DNA from: Polytrichum commune
Taxonomy: Eukaryota > Streptophyta > Polytrichopsida > Polytrichales > Polytrichaceae
DNA: 60,000 nt
Direction of reading: 5' to 3'
Assembly: GCA_950295325.1 (NCBI GenBank)
Contig: OX485809.1
Location: 14,386,001-14,446,000 of the forward strand
Shown: piece after piece, positions 23,205 through 35,068 of the stretch
How positions within the stretch are numbered: position 1 is the first letter of the stretch
How the letters are laid out: each line of letters opens with the position of its first letter
Position numbers and translations under genes: made by a program
Notes under the pieces: generated by a model
What the model was told of the DNA's origin: nothing
Database searches by the model: none
The model's input: the letters and a program-made list of their open reading frames with translations, nothing else

Positions 23205-23884
23205 CCAATGACTAATCATTTAAACCCTCCAAAGTCGAAGATGGGCCCCATTATGGGCCTCAAGGTATCAAACGAAGGGGTTTAAGTTTACTTTTTCATA
23301 TTTGTTGTCAAAAGTGTCAAAAGTGATTTGAACTCGTCCCACTTAGGCCACTTCACAACCAAGACAAGAGCCATGACCATGAAATTGTGAGGGCCCAAAA
23401 GAAGTGTCCAAAGGTCATCCCAAGACAACTTCCAAAATCATGAAGAGTGGTCACGAGCCCTCAAGTGAAATGTGAAGTCATATGTGATCATACCAAACTC
23501 TCAACCAAATGCTATTCCAATTAATTCCTATTCATGCAAGGTCCTCACACATGATAAAATATAATAAATCAACGATTCTGAGATTTTGGAGTGCCATGAT
23601 CTCCCAGTTTTTTGCTAGGCCTACCTCCATGAAGTGGTTTTTGAAAATAGTCCAAGTGACCATGAAACATGATCCATTTGACGCCAAGTACGAATCCATG
23701 TAGACTTTACATCCACCTCGCATTCACTTACTCCGTTGGTCCCTCAAGCATAGTGTGACCAGCTCCGCCTTTTCCACCAATGAGAGTACTTGAAGTGCAA
23801 TGGTCACGGCCCTCAGTCTCGTGTGTGAAGTGGCCCTTCCTCTTGCATACAAAAGGGCAACCTTCTTCGAGAGGACTTCTTTGC
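23205..23884. repeat. Outer inverted duplication, right segment
   Basis: Inverse partner of 5959-6654, diverged, with an embedded MITE at the same relative place. The match extends outward past the MITE to ttctttgc at 23877-23884, then stops. Confidence 0.75.
23346..23836. mobile_element. Harbinger-like MITE, inverse copy
   Basis: Same family as 6007-6513, in opposite orientation, at the matching point of the outer inverted duplication. Ends read ggccacttcacaa and gtgtgtgaagtggccc. Its flanks are also duplicated, so the MITE probably predates the inverted duplication. Confidence 0.65.
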
Positions 23885-24344
23885 ACTAATGCAATCACGA
23901 TTTTACATTCAGGTCATGAGGCCAAGGTGTACTCTATCTACTTTTGTCAAGACGTGGATCCCTCGTTTTCTTCCACTGTTGTCAAATGTTCTTGGCAACT
24001 TGGGAGAGGGGTACCAATGCTAATGAATCAAGTCTCGACATGACTTCACTTCAATCTTGTGAATAAGACCACGAGCTTCAAAGTAGTTGCAGCAACATGA
24101 AAAAGAATTTGGGTGTTGGCAAGATGACCTCCAAGTCAGTCAAGCCCCAAAGCAGAAGAACGAGGACATTTTTGAGGGCACTACAATGAACGGAGAGCCA
24201 TGATGAATCCTGAACGTTGCCAGCCAGCAACCCTTTCACCTTCTTGCCTGCCTCTTCGCCTCCCCAGCTAATCCATCATCCCAGCTAGTCAACAATCGCA
24301 AAAGCAAGGCAAGGCAAGGCAAGGACAATCTGTAGTGGGGAACA
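23885..24344. other. Intergenic with GCAAG repeat
   Basis: No gene is seen. A short pentamer run (gcaag/gcaaggc units, about 24304-24325) lies about 20 bases before the possible small peptide ATG. The stretch could be its leader. Confidence 0.4.
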
Positions 24345-24560
24345 ATGAAGATCAAACACCTGCTGTTGGTCGTCACCGTGCTCTTGTTTCTCTACGAGGG
24401 AAGACTCCAAACAAATGCGGACATCATGAGGGATGGAGATTCATGTACTTAGAATCATGGTGACAAGCAAGGATGAGGACCCGAGTTCTAAATCTGTGCT
24501 TACTTGCCTGCAGACGATGTCTGTGCCTCAACCTGCAGATGCTCTTATCCTGATGAGTGA
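24345..24560 (+). CDS. Possible small secreted cysteine-rich peptide
   Basis: The ATG at 24345 begins MKIKHLLLVVTVLLFLYEG, a textbook signal-peptide pattern. Unspliced, the frame ends after 35 residues. If a 69-base intron (gtactt ... ctgcag, 24445-24513) is removed, the frame continues into DVCASTCRCSYPDE and stops at 24560, giving about 48 residues with three cysteines. The intron is at the lower limit for plants, so the spliced form is a guess. The family is not recognised, and a longer alternative spliced product is possible. Confidence 0.3.
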
Positions 24561-24797
24561 AAACAAATGGGAAAGCGGCGATCCTGAAGCTGGAAAAAAA
24601 GGAAACAGTGTAAGGTGATGGAAGGTCAGACCTAACCATCTGAAGAGATTGAAAAAGAAAAGGAAAAAAGGCAGCAGACTCTGTTTCCTGCAGCTTCATT
24701 TCTCACACTGCTTGAGGTCAAGTGAGCTATCTATCGATCGAAACTACTTAATGTCCTCTCCAAAGTAGCAACGAGAAGAAGACTGGACGAATTTGAA

Positions 24798-25217
24798 GTG
24801 GAAGGAAGCAGAACCTGGTTTGCAGACATGGAGATTCAAGACAACTGTTTTAAAGAAGGTACAGACAACATTGAGCTGCTAACTCCAGTAATTCGAATAA
24901 CAGAAGACAAAGAAGAAGATAGTCTGCAATCTGAAATGAAGAATGACAAACATGAAGCTGTCATGTGCTTTGCAGACAGGTCAGGATTACCGGTTCCCCC
25001 CTGGACTTTTTGTGGGCATGGAGGCCGGGAAGGAGGAGATTTTTACGAGTATGGCAGCAACATCGCATACAAAACGCTGTATGAAGGAATCGACCTATCA
25101 GCTCTTGACCACTGCGCAGATCAATGGACAGCTCAACCCAGTAGCTTTCTCACCCAGTTACAAGAAGTGAGTATAGAAACAGAAAGTCGAGTAATTCCTC
25201 CAGAGAGAGAGAACTAG
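24798..25217 (+). CDS. Unrecognised ORF, possible exon
   Basis: An open frame of 139 codons, acidic in its first half. The second half (for example PVPPWTFCGHGGREGGDFYE) has a protein-like composition. An acceptor-like ctttgcag at about 24968-24975 and a good donor (CAAGAA/GTGAGT near 25169) suggest that the real exon may be about 24976-25169 within a spliced gene. No domain is recognised. It could belong to the BTB gene downstream or to an independent gene. Confidence 0.3.
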   Translation: MEGSRTWFADMEIQDNCFKEGTDNIELLTPVIRITEDKEEDSLQSEMKNDKHEAVMCFADRSGLPVPPWTFCGHGGREGGDFYEYGSNIAYKTLYEGIDLSALDHCADQWTAQPSSFLTQLQEVSIETESRVIPPEREN

Positions 25218-25573
25218 AGACCGAACAAAAGAAAAGAGTGCTCAAACTGTTTTTATTGGATAGTTGGAGAGCTAAGAGCTTTGAAATCAAGCATTGGGTA
25301 CTATAGACAACCTTTGGGTGAAGAGGCTCTTTTTTCATACTTGCTCTATTCATGAGACAGCCAATAGTGAAGTACAAATGTTTGGAGGTTACATTGCTAC
25401 ATGTTCATTTCATTTCTCTTGATTAGTTACTCATGAGACTTGGAACTACTTCTCTCGCTGATCCATGCTCAGCCAGGTTTTACAGTTGAACTAAACTAAA
25501 CGAAACGAAACGCTCTTATCCTTCTTCACAGGAGCTCACATTGTAATGGATGTGAAGTAACAGAGGGGGGTGC

Positions 25574-25852
25574 CTATAGAAACAGAAACACTGGATTGAA
25601 TCGCTCTTTCAGCTCAATGAGATCCTGAATGGCATCATCTACCGACTTGACAGTAACGAGGAGGAGGAGAAGGAAGAGGTCACTCCAAGCCAATGTGAAG
25701 TAGAGCACTTGCTTCAGATTCGCCAGCTTTGATGCAACGAAGTCGAGGAACCAGCGTATTGCGCGGTTTTGAAGAGCTAGACTAGCTGCCTTCTTGTACA
25801 ACCTTAACATTCCATCTCCTCCTTGCACCTGGAGGTAGCGGTCACCCACTTG
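25574..25852 (-). CDS. Unrecognised minus-strand ORF with hydrophobic segment
   Basis: About 91 codons without ATG at the far end. An acceptor-like ccatag precedes GATCTCCAAGTG, so it may be a last exon. It encodes RYLQVQGGDGMLRLYKKAA and then a leucine-rich membrane-like stretch (SDLFLLLLLVTV). No family is recognised and coding status is doubtful. Confidence 0.2.
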   Translation of the reverse strand, partial: QVGDRYLQVQGGDGMLRLYKKAASLALQNRAIRWFLDFVASKLANLKQVLYFTLAWSDLFLLLLLVTVKSVDDAIQDLIELKERFNPVFLFL

Positions 25853-26685
25853 GAGATCCTATGGCTGCATCCACAAGAGCACAATGTAGTAGAGCCATGA
25901 CCGTCATACCCATTCTAAGACTTTCTGCAATCTCCTCGGTGCCGCAATTTATGTCGTTCTATTGCCAAGGCACACCGACAGTGTCTACCTGGTTCAATAC
26001 ATGGCCCAAAATTGAACAACTTCGACACCGATCAGGCTAGAATGGCTTTCTTAGGGTTAGGGTTACGCCTGGATCTTCTTCATGTGGGCAGTGTCCTTTG
26101 ATCGCCCAATAGACGCACTCATATGGAGTATTTGCACCGTTCGGCGAGGTAATTTTCATTTTTGGGACCTTCACGTCCTTTGAATCCACTTGCCCTTTCA
26201 CAAATGCCCTTCTGCCTGAAAGGTTTCAGGGAGGTCATGCCTGCCAACGGCACTACTTCGAGCTTTTGAGCTTCGGAGTCAGAAAGTGGAATTTTGACGC
26301 TTCATTTCTCCGTCTGCTGCAAACACATAATGACCATGCACTCCGTAGGCTGAAGACACTCTATTTTTCATATCCTAAGGTCCAGCTTGAAATTTATCAT
26401 ATGAAGACAGGAACAGAGAAGTGGAAACAGCACAAGCCACTCACCACATACCCTTGCATAAGACGACATGTAGCAACACATGAAGTTTAATGCATCATCA
26501 TCCCTGCACCATATGCAAAGAAACCTTAGCAAGTCAAAAGCTCCTAATCCAAGAGAAAATTCGAAATGCAGGTGACCTTAACTTTGTGAGATTCGTCTGA
26601 GCCGGCCGGCCCAGTCTATGCACCTGTTTTGCACAGATCTATGGCCAAAAGCCTGCTGGCCCGGAGATTGGTTTGATACTTCTCC
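25853..26685. other. Upstream region of the BTB gene
   Basis: Only short, unsupported ORFs. It may hold the promoter and leader of the BTB gene at 26686. No TATA box was assigned with confidence. Confidence 0.35.
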
Positions 26686-27908
26686 ATGCCGAGCTTCCTA
26701 CCCAGTTTATGCTCTAACTTTGAGATAGAAGACTTGGAAAACCAGATGCAAAGACTTCTGGAGAAGCAGAACTTCATCACCCACTGGGACCCCGAAACCA
26801 TGCTACCCCCTCACACTGACGTGGTTCTGGAGGCAACAGATGGGAGACCGGTTCATGCGCACAGAGCTACTCTGGTATGCCAATCCTCCTCTTTTCATAC
26901 AAAGATCTCAGTCTTTGCATCAGGTCCGATAGGTTGATCACATTTTGAGAATTCAGCTCAAATCTTGAACCAAAACACGAACATCAACAGATGGATTCAT
27001 TTGTCTACAGACTACATCTTTCTCTTCATCTACAATTCTGCACGTGCTTAAGTTCTGGTTGCACAGGAGGTTACCTTGATGAAACCATTAACATTCAACG
27101 AGCATCCTTGACCAAGTTGTATTCTGTCCTGTGGGCCGCAAAAATATTTCAGTTACTGCATGAGCTATCAGTTAGGAGTTCGAGATCTGATTTCATTCAA
27201 TTAGAAAGCAAGGCAGACGGTCTTTGCCACGAGTGATTTAGATTTATCCTAATCTTTATCCTAAAATCTAAATCACGTTTCAATTCTTGTTAAAGAGAAC
27301 TCTGCCTGTGAAGCTGTCTTACATTTGCATCAATAGTACTGGAAGATATTCAAAATTCAGTGAAACCTGTGCATCGTGCCATTCCTGCTCGTCCTGTCTG
27401 TCTATTCAAAATTCGGATGGGTGGAGCAAATTAACATGTATAACAGATGGGCAAGTCAGAGACCTTCAAGATCATGTTCACGGCAATGCGGGACGTCCCT
27501 GGTCCAGTAACGCTGAAAATGGACTTGGAGCATCCAGCATTGGAGGCTTTTGTGCACTTCTTCTACACCGGCTTCATCAAGGATGAAGTCATGGACACAG
27601 TAGCCGACAAACTGCTGCGCGCCTCCGACAAGTATCGCATCGACTTACTCCACAAAGCGTGCCAGGAGAAGCTCATCAACTCAATCCACCCGGACCGCAT
27701 CTTCCAATACTACCTTCTTGGGAACAAGTGCCACGCGGAGCATCTCGTGCATGCGGTCATCACTTACGTCGCCAACAACTTCAGCGATATCTCGGAAATC
27801 GCCGGATACGACGACTTCCTCAAGGACGACCCTGCTCTTGTAGCCAGGCTCTCCAATGGTGTGGTCAGGAGGCTCAAATTAAAGCTCAGAGATCATCACA
27901 TATCATAG
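26686..27908 (+). CDS. BTB/POZ domain protein
   Basis: Exons 26686-26874 and 27447-27908 join in phase 0 to give about 216 residues. Exon 1 gives HTDVVLEATDGRPVHAHRATL, the start of a BTB fold. Exon 2 continues with SETFKIMFTAM, a FVHFFYTGFI-type segment, and the helical part after DKLLRASDKYRIDLLHKACQ, followed by a short BACK-like tail. Plant BTB proteins of this kind usually act as substrate adaptors of Cullin-3 ubiquitin ligases; this is inferred from the family. The intron falls after the ATL codon, exactly where the minus-strand fusion gene (29408-35068) has its BTB intron, and the two genes converge tail to tail. A short coiled-coil-like stretch (IEDLENQMQRLLEK) precedes the domain and also matches the neighbour. 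The start is uncertain: an acceptor just after the ATG could make this an internal exon. Confidence 0.8.
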
Positions 27909-29407
27909 GGAGAAAAAAACTCCATTCAACCCTATCTGGACAAGATTGCTGCAAATCATCTTATCCCCAAACTGGAAGTGAGGTAAGGGTTAGAGAAAGC
28001 TTAGCCGCTAGTTAAAACTGATAAGCGAGACAAGTAGGTGACAAGCAAACCAGTGTCAAGATTTATATGCACAAGATTCTGTGAATTGCTTACATTTTTT
28101 CCTAGGACTTCTTTATACATTAAGCGAGAATCTCCTGCAACCTCCCGTATTTCAGGGCTGAATCAGAACTCAAACCCTAGGTCATCGTTCACTATAGCAA
28201 GTTACAGTAATTATATATTCAACAAACTCTAGACTTACAGACGAAATTTGCAAACAAATATCGTGAATTTCAAGTCTCTATTATTTCAGTAAATGACTTC
28301 AGGATTACGATGGCAACAGGATGCCACCACCATGAGGGTCTCCTTTCCCAAAGGCTTGTAGCATCCTCTGTCTGCAGTAAGAATAAAATTGAACAAATCG
28401 GCCCATCTGTTGTCCTGGTAATGAAGTGAGCCCCCATGGTACATGTTTGGGTATGACATAGAAGCAGATAGCATGATACATTCAACCAACTATGTAGAGT
28501 AGAAGAGGAAGAATTGTCACAAAAACAATCAAAAAATATTGTTGGTAAACCCTCTTTCATTTACCATGTTCATAAGCTTGGATAAGCTCTCATATTGTTG
28601 ACAAGAATGTTCTAAAACTACAAGGCTGAATCTACGAGTGCCAACAGATTTGTCCCTCACTGGCCCCTTAGGCCCCTGCAAGAAGATTCCTACCTATCCT
28701 GATTCGAACACATGCATGAGTAGAACCAAGCTTCCTGATCTCTACACATAGTAGATAGGAAGGTTTGGGTCTGCCAACAATGTGCTCAAGTCCTACAGTG
28801 AGTTGTTTCGAGCCTTTTTGCAAGGCATACGCTTGTCAGCATAGGCCTACACAGCAGAACACTGCAACAAGTAAGGTCTCTCACCAGCAAAAGGACAGAA
28901 GAATGGAATTCACCTAACAATGATGTGTGAGAACCAACAAAGTTCCTGACCGGATAGACATACTTGAAAATACACTGAGAAAGATGAATGGCAAAAGAGG
29001 TAAAAGCCATGATGTCAAACAACTTTAATAGAAGAGAGTTGTTTAGTCTGAATGACATTCATGAACATTGATGGTAATTCTCCAAAAAATTCTGCAACCT
29101 TACCTGATAATCACCATTCTGCCAAGCATTGCACAACAGGAGGTGCCTGGTCTTGGCTATTTATGTCCTTTCCTACGTATCCACAGGACTCTTTGCCTTG
29201 CAGGTTTAGCTTGATGGCAGGCATTTCCTAGGACCGGAAGGGACAAAACCATTAACACTCCAGAAGGGAGTTTGTTCACCGACAACACCAGATCATTGTG
29301 ACTAGTAACAGGATAGAGCCTTTTTTCTAATCAGAAGGTATTTTGATGTGATTCTACACTGCCCATGAGGAGCAGTAAGCAAAGGATAATACACAGCGGC
29401 TAGTCAG
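27909..29407. other. Gap between the two convergent BTB genes
   Basis: Expected to contain both 3' UTRs. Short ORFs exist on the minus strand (about 28286-28489 and 28786-29058) but show no domain or splice context that convinces. No transposon ends are seen. Confidence 0.4.
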
Positions 29408-32400
29408 CTAGACCTTCCTCCTCTTGACTGAAGCAGTGTCCCCTACTGCATCATCACCTCGACAAGCTTCATCTGTAGATAAATGACGAAATTGTTATCA
29501 GATATACAGAGGCTTGACAACAAGGTGCTGTGACAAAGGCGCTTCAAAGCATGCCATTTAAAATATTCACTTTGAATTTCTCATCAACACTCCCCTGACA
29601 GATCTTCTGCAAATTGAATAATTTTTTCAAAAACTCCTGATCATAGGATACAAATAGTTGTTATAGACAGGGGAGAACATAGATCTTTTATTTGAACAGT
29701 TATATTCACTTGACCTCAACAAGTGCTTGCAAAGCGAACTCATGATGTCCATTTCCATTGCATCAAAGATCAATTTACTGACCTGGTTGACCTTCAATTG
29801 CTAAAAGGGATTCTGGACATGAAGTTTTCCTCTTCAACCGTTTGAAAACCTCACCGTAAAGCTCAAAAACTGCCTCAGGACACTTCTTTGAAAACGTGTC
29901 ATATCCTTCCAAAGCAGACACATCGTCGACTTCCAAGGCCACATATTCAATGACCCCTTCTTTCACAACGCTAGAATTGTGCTTCCAGCCAACAACATAA
30001 GTAACCAGCACTTTGGTAGGGCTGAGAGACTTTAGTATCTCTTCTTCACAGACTGACTTCAATGCTTTCACACCATACTTATCTGCAGCTTGCAAAAGCT
30101 CAACTAAGTGGCTTCTGAGAACGCTCTCATTTACACTGGCTCTGTAGAAGAACAAGATAAAGGCATCCAATGACACGTAACTCATATCCATTTTCAAGGT
30201 GGAACCTTCAACCACAGGCGTTTTGAACATGGCTTTGAATACCTCTGACTGGCTAACCTGTTACACACCAAGACAATGAGTGCTGATGAGAAATGACAAA
30301 TAATTTGAGAAACTTTGTCAACAGAGCTCAATCTCAAACAAGCAAAGTGTATTGTCAAGAAAATCAGCAATCTAACCATTGTGAGGTGAGATCTAAATGC
30401 CTGACATGCTACCTGTCTTTGCTAGCTTCACTTGTACTTGGCTTCCCTAAAACTATCTCACGCCTGAGCATTATTCAGATGTTCAAGTCTATGGCGATCT
30501 TGAGAATGAAGGTCAGCAGTTATTTCATTTATGACCCATAAACACTATTTATGGCATTATATCACACAAACTTTGCATTGCTAATAGTAACCTCAGGGCA
30601 TGCTTAATAATACATTCTCTATCAATTTGCACTAATGTCCCTGTCAACAAGCTGCCAAACCCCTCTGCCAATCTTTAAAAGCATCTATTAATGGATCCGT
30701 GCACATTTGAGTTATGACACTTTTAATCAAGAGAAGTGTCTTCTTTTATTGTTCTCAAAATCCATGATATTGATGTGATGGAAAATCTCATTAACCAAGG
30801 GAATGGCTGGGATTTTTTTATGTAGTTCAAGGTTCCTTAGGTCCGTGTCTCCTTACTATGTCTAAATCTGTATTTTGAGTTTAAATTCGTTAAGGGAAAA
30901 CATATGGTATTGATCTTGATCAAATTTGTTCCTGCATTGGCTAATTCATACAAACAATGCGGGGAAAGCCTAAGGTCTTCAAAACGGTGTATCAAAAGAA
31001 CAACTCTCAAGGAGTAGGCAACTTGGATGGAAGTTGAACCATTGATGATAGCCCTACTCCAAAGAGTCCACGGAGAAATTAGGCTAATTTGGACTCAAAT
31101 ATGACCAGTAACATTTGAAAATAATCAAAACATCATCCTTTCCAAACAGCTCTTGTGCATACACTCAACTTTTTAACAACAGCATGAATTTGACCAACTT
31201 GTACTTAACCCTTCAAGAAGATTTGGATGGGATTGAACCATACACACCTTTGACAACTAACAGAAAGAAAAACAAACAGTGTTCAGCACGTACTTACCAA
31301 AACAGCTTTATGTGCATAAACCTTGCGACCTTCAGGCGTCTCAAAAATAACATCCGTATAAGGTGGAGGTGGGTGGTCCTGGATTTCTGCACTTTCAAAC
31401 TCTTTCTCCTGCAACCTTTGCCCAATGTTGAGTAGTTTCTCCCCAGATTTTTCTAGCTCTTCAACTGAAACACAGTGCTCATAGGAATCTTTGGAGTGTG
31501 CATCTTGGGTGCAAGTATCGCAGTTAATGAGGTCTTTGTACATGTTTGGCTCGGACCCTTCACACAAAATATCTTGACAGCGACAATTTGTGCACAGGTC
31601 ACGTTTGTGAGAGTGTATTGCATTTGTTTGTATACTTGCAATACCTGAAGACTGAACAAACCATAGAAACAATCAATCAGATACCATCAAATAGCAAAAT
31701 TTGTCATAAAATTCATGTCTAGGATCACATTCACATTATTCTAATACACTACAAAGAACTAGAAGAACTGGAATATTTGGAAAACCATCGATGTCCTATT
31801 ACAGCAGACCTTCTGATTACAAGACCATATTCAAAGTACAATTCAATTATCACAAGCTTTCTCCTATGTGTGATAGGTGAATGGATGTGAACCACTACAT
31901 AACTATAATTTTGTTCATGAAAGAGTATCCAAACTCCAGTGTTACAGTACAAGAGCATTCATCTTCAATTCTCATAGCATCTTGGAAGATATATTTTACG
32001 TTAAAAAGAATACGAAGCACACTAACGATGTATTTTAAAGAAAAGATAAACGAGCCAACAGGTGCTTCATCAGCAACCTCAGCTGTACATACATCATATT
32101 ACCTGGGGCTTCTTGGACAGCTCCATCTCCAAAGCTAGTGCTTTAGACCAGTCAATGAGTCTTCCTGTAGCTTTATCAACCTCGCCTGATACAATTCGCT
32201 GCATTGCTCTTTCCCGAATGCCTTCAAATTCAGGATCATCCCTGGTTATAGACATGGGATCCATAAAATTCCATAATAATCATGTAAACCCTCAAAGCAC
32301 AGATAAAGACACACTAACAAATATTAGTAATATAAAACTTGAAGGTATGGTAATCAAAAATCTGCAGCAGAGTTAAGGAAAATAAAGAGGGAGAAAAAAG

Positions 32401-35068
32401 GGAGTAAGGTGTTCATAAATAGCACAAAAAGTGCTACCTTGCATATGTGCCCGCAACTCGAGGGCCTGTAGCAAGCATGTCCTGATCAATTGGTACACCT
32501 GCATATTGCAACCTGCAATAAAATCTCCTTTCAATACGACTCCCTAACAATAATAGATCACAAGACCCTCCTCACCCGTAAGAGCCGGTGCCCATACATT
32601 GCAGATTGATTTGCATACATCTGTACAATACTTTGAACAATCACATGCCAGATAAACCATGGAAGCAAGGGCGGCTCAAATTTTGTGTACCTTCCTAAAC
32701 CAGTGGTTCGCCCTGTCTTGTTTGTGTAGTACTCTCCTCCAAGCCCAGTCTCTTTAGTCATTGTCCTCAACCAGCTTGCAAGTGTTCTGACCCCCACAGG
32801 AGAACGACCATACCACTGCAAAACCAGTGATCAATTTCCACAGAGAGAGTATGTCAAAGACTACCAGTAAGTTTCTATGACTTGAGTTTGACACAGTTCA
32901 CATATGGCTTTGGTGACAACTAAGATTAAGTGCCCCAAATACCTATCAGCTTTCCAAATCAACGTTATGTTTGTAGAACACAAGGTTAATCACTGAGCTC
33001 CTAGTGTGCTCACAAAAATTTCCAATATTAAAAGAGAGAAGGATCTGGAGACACAGCACCAAGTGTAGCATACCACATTTCTGGAAGTTGGGTTCTTTAT
33101 GTCTGTAAGAAACAAAGGATGTGGAGGCGGTTCATCTTCTGCCCATTTTGGTTTATGCTCTAACATAGTTTTGTACGTTGATACCACATCTTCAATATAG
33201 CAAGTCACAGGACGGGGGAACTTCTCTGGTTGACTCTGTGGACTGTCAGGTTTCCAACTCTTGGGCCGCTTCTCAAAGCTGTTTGAAAAGTTCAAGAACA
33301 AAGATCAAAGGAAATGAGTAAGAATAGCCAACTTCTTAAAGCCTGGAAAGACTCAGAAAGAAAGAAACTAGCACAGTCATCATGTCAGACTGAGAAATGC
33401 AGTATGAATAAAGTCCCTTGCAGATTATGCACCTCACTGCGTAATTGTGATCAGGTGAATCAGACTGCCTCAACAGGCTGTAACAGAAGAGAAACCCACC
33501 TTACAACACCACACATGAACATAATTTCTAACATCAAAAAACTTTAAAGAATGTGTGAGTCGGTGGAGATGCCAGGATAACGAAACCCTCAAAAGAAGGA
33601 ATTGAATATATCATGCCTTGCATGTGATTCATTTCATGAAAATTACACATGCTGCTCTCTCTTACATCTTCTATGTAAAACCAATTGTCTGCTATGCAAT
33701 CCATAGAAGCCCTACAATGTATAAGCAATACACATGAGATACTACAATCTACATACAGAATTTTCACATACCGTAAGAACTCGCCATGTTGGTCATTTCC
33801 TAAAGTAAAATCCATGTCAGTGAGTTCATGAAGGTCTGCAGGGCCACGAACAAAGAAATTGCGGGTGCAAAAGTATGCAAATCGCATAGAGCAGCCCTTT
33901 GCAGTAGTGTTTTTATAACTAGGAAGGGACAGCATTGCTGCTTCGTCCTGGAGAGTTAAGGCATCAATGCGCTTACGCCTCTTTCCCAAACCAAGCCTGC
34001 CAGCTGAAGCAATATTTTCACTGACAGCTGACTGAGCCTTCTTGAATCTAACATCAGACATGATATTGAATGGTACTTCTGGAACTTGAGTGTCTGCAAT
34101 ACGAGCTTCTTGATGAGCACGGATGACACGACCCAAAGCCCTGAGGAGACTCCCAGTACTGGCACACAACAACCACACCGCCAAGTAAGTAGAAGTGGCA
34201 ATACTTTGACAACAAAATCCCAGAACCAGTCGAACAGGCAGATCGTCCGTACACTTATGTACAATGAATTCTATAAAAATATAAAATTAAATTGAAATTT
34301 ACACACACACACACACACACAAACAAACAAACAAACAAACAAACATTTACAAAGCAGATAGATACAATCTCAAACTTGCTTGCAGCTCTAACCTGTAAAA
34401 GGCACAAAACATTGGACACCTTTCTGTGAGTACAACAACACATGAACTTGAGCTACCTAGATGATTATTGAAATGTCAGGTACTCACGTCTCTGCAGGGT
34501 ATTCCTTCCCATTCTGCTTCCGAACTTGACTCAGAAACAACCCCACTGCCTCACCCAGCTCTTTCATATCCCTGTCACATAAATCTTCAATGGTTTCTGT
34601 AATTGGTTTCTTGTCAAGAGCCCTCCATGCATCAAACCGAGCACGAGCCCAAGATTCAGCCCGCTTGCTCCTTCGATCATCTCGGAGGATATTTTGTAAG
34701 TCGTCCCCATTTGTTGCTTTTGAAATTTGATCAGTTGAATCAGCTTTGCCATCAGCAGTAAGCTCATTCCCTTCTTCAGATTCTTCACCATCAGAAGGCA
34801 TATCATCATCATCAGGATTCTCAGGACCTTGACTATTTATGTGGACTGATGGTGTCATAGCCACTTCAATTTCTTGAGACTTCTCGTCATTGACCACACT
34901 TTCATTCTTCACTGGAGACAGTGAATCAAACACAGGAGGGCCCGCATCAGCTGGTCGAGGGTTGGAAGGTTGAACTACAGCTAGATGTATTGGATTGGAA
35001 TCTAAACTCAAGCCATTTGAAAAGGGCATGACTGCATGTGAAGTCAACTCTCCCATTGAGTCTCCCAT
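29408..35068 (-). CDS. Crypton-type tyrosine recombinase (DUF3504) fused to BTB/POZ
   Basis: Ten minus-strand exons: 34488-35068, 33772-34158, 33649-33711, 33074-33278, 32691-32815, 32438-32512, 32103-32241, 31298-31651, 29783-30257, 29408-29472. All phases agree, for about 822 residues. Residues 1-130 are acidic and disordered. About 135-480 match the Crypton-derived recombinase domain: ESWARARFDAWRALDKK, QVRKQNGKEYPAET, FFVRGPADLHELTDMDF (likely first catalytic Arg), WYGRSPVGVRTLASWL, YYTNKTGRTTGLGRLQYAGV (second Arg) and a Tyr in AGTYAR. The usual HxxR and GHR histidines appear as K and P, so catalysis is doubtful. Exon 8 has clustered cysteines (CTNCRCQDILC). The BTB fold spans about 622-740 (YTDVIFETPEGRKVYAHKAV). 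Basic stretches GKRRKR and the C-terminal KRRKV suggest a nuclear protein. The ATG at 35068 follows a likely leader acceptor. A role as a nuclear adaptor or DNA-binding regulator is inference. Exon 3 is the least certain. Confidence 0.82.
34301..34344. repeat. Microsatellite in fusion-gene intron 1
   Basis: Ten AC units followed by six AAAC units, lying within the first coding intron (34159-34487) of the recombinase-BTB gene. Confidence 0.9.
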
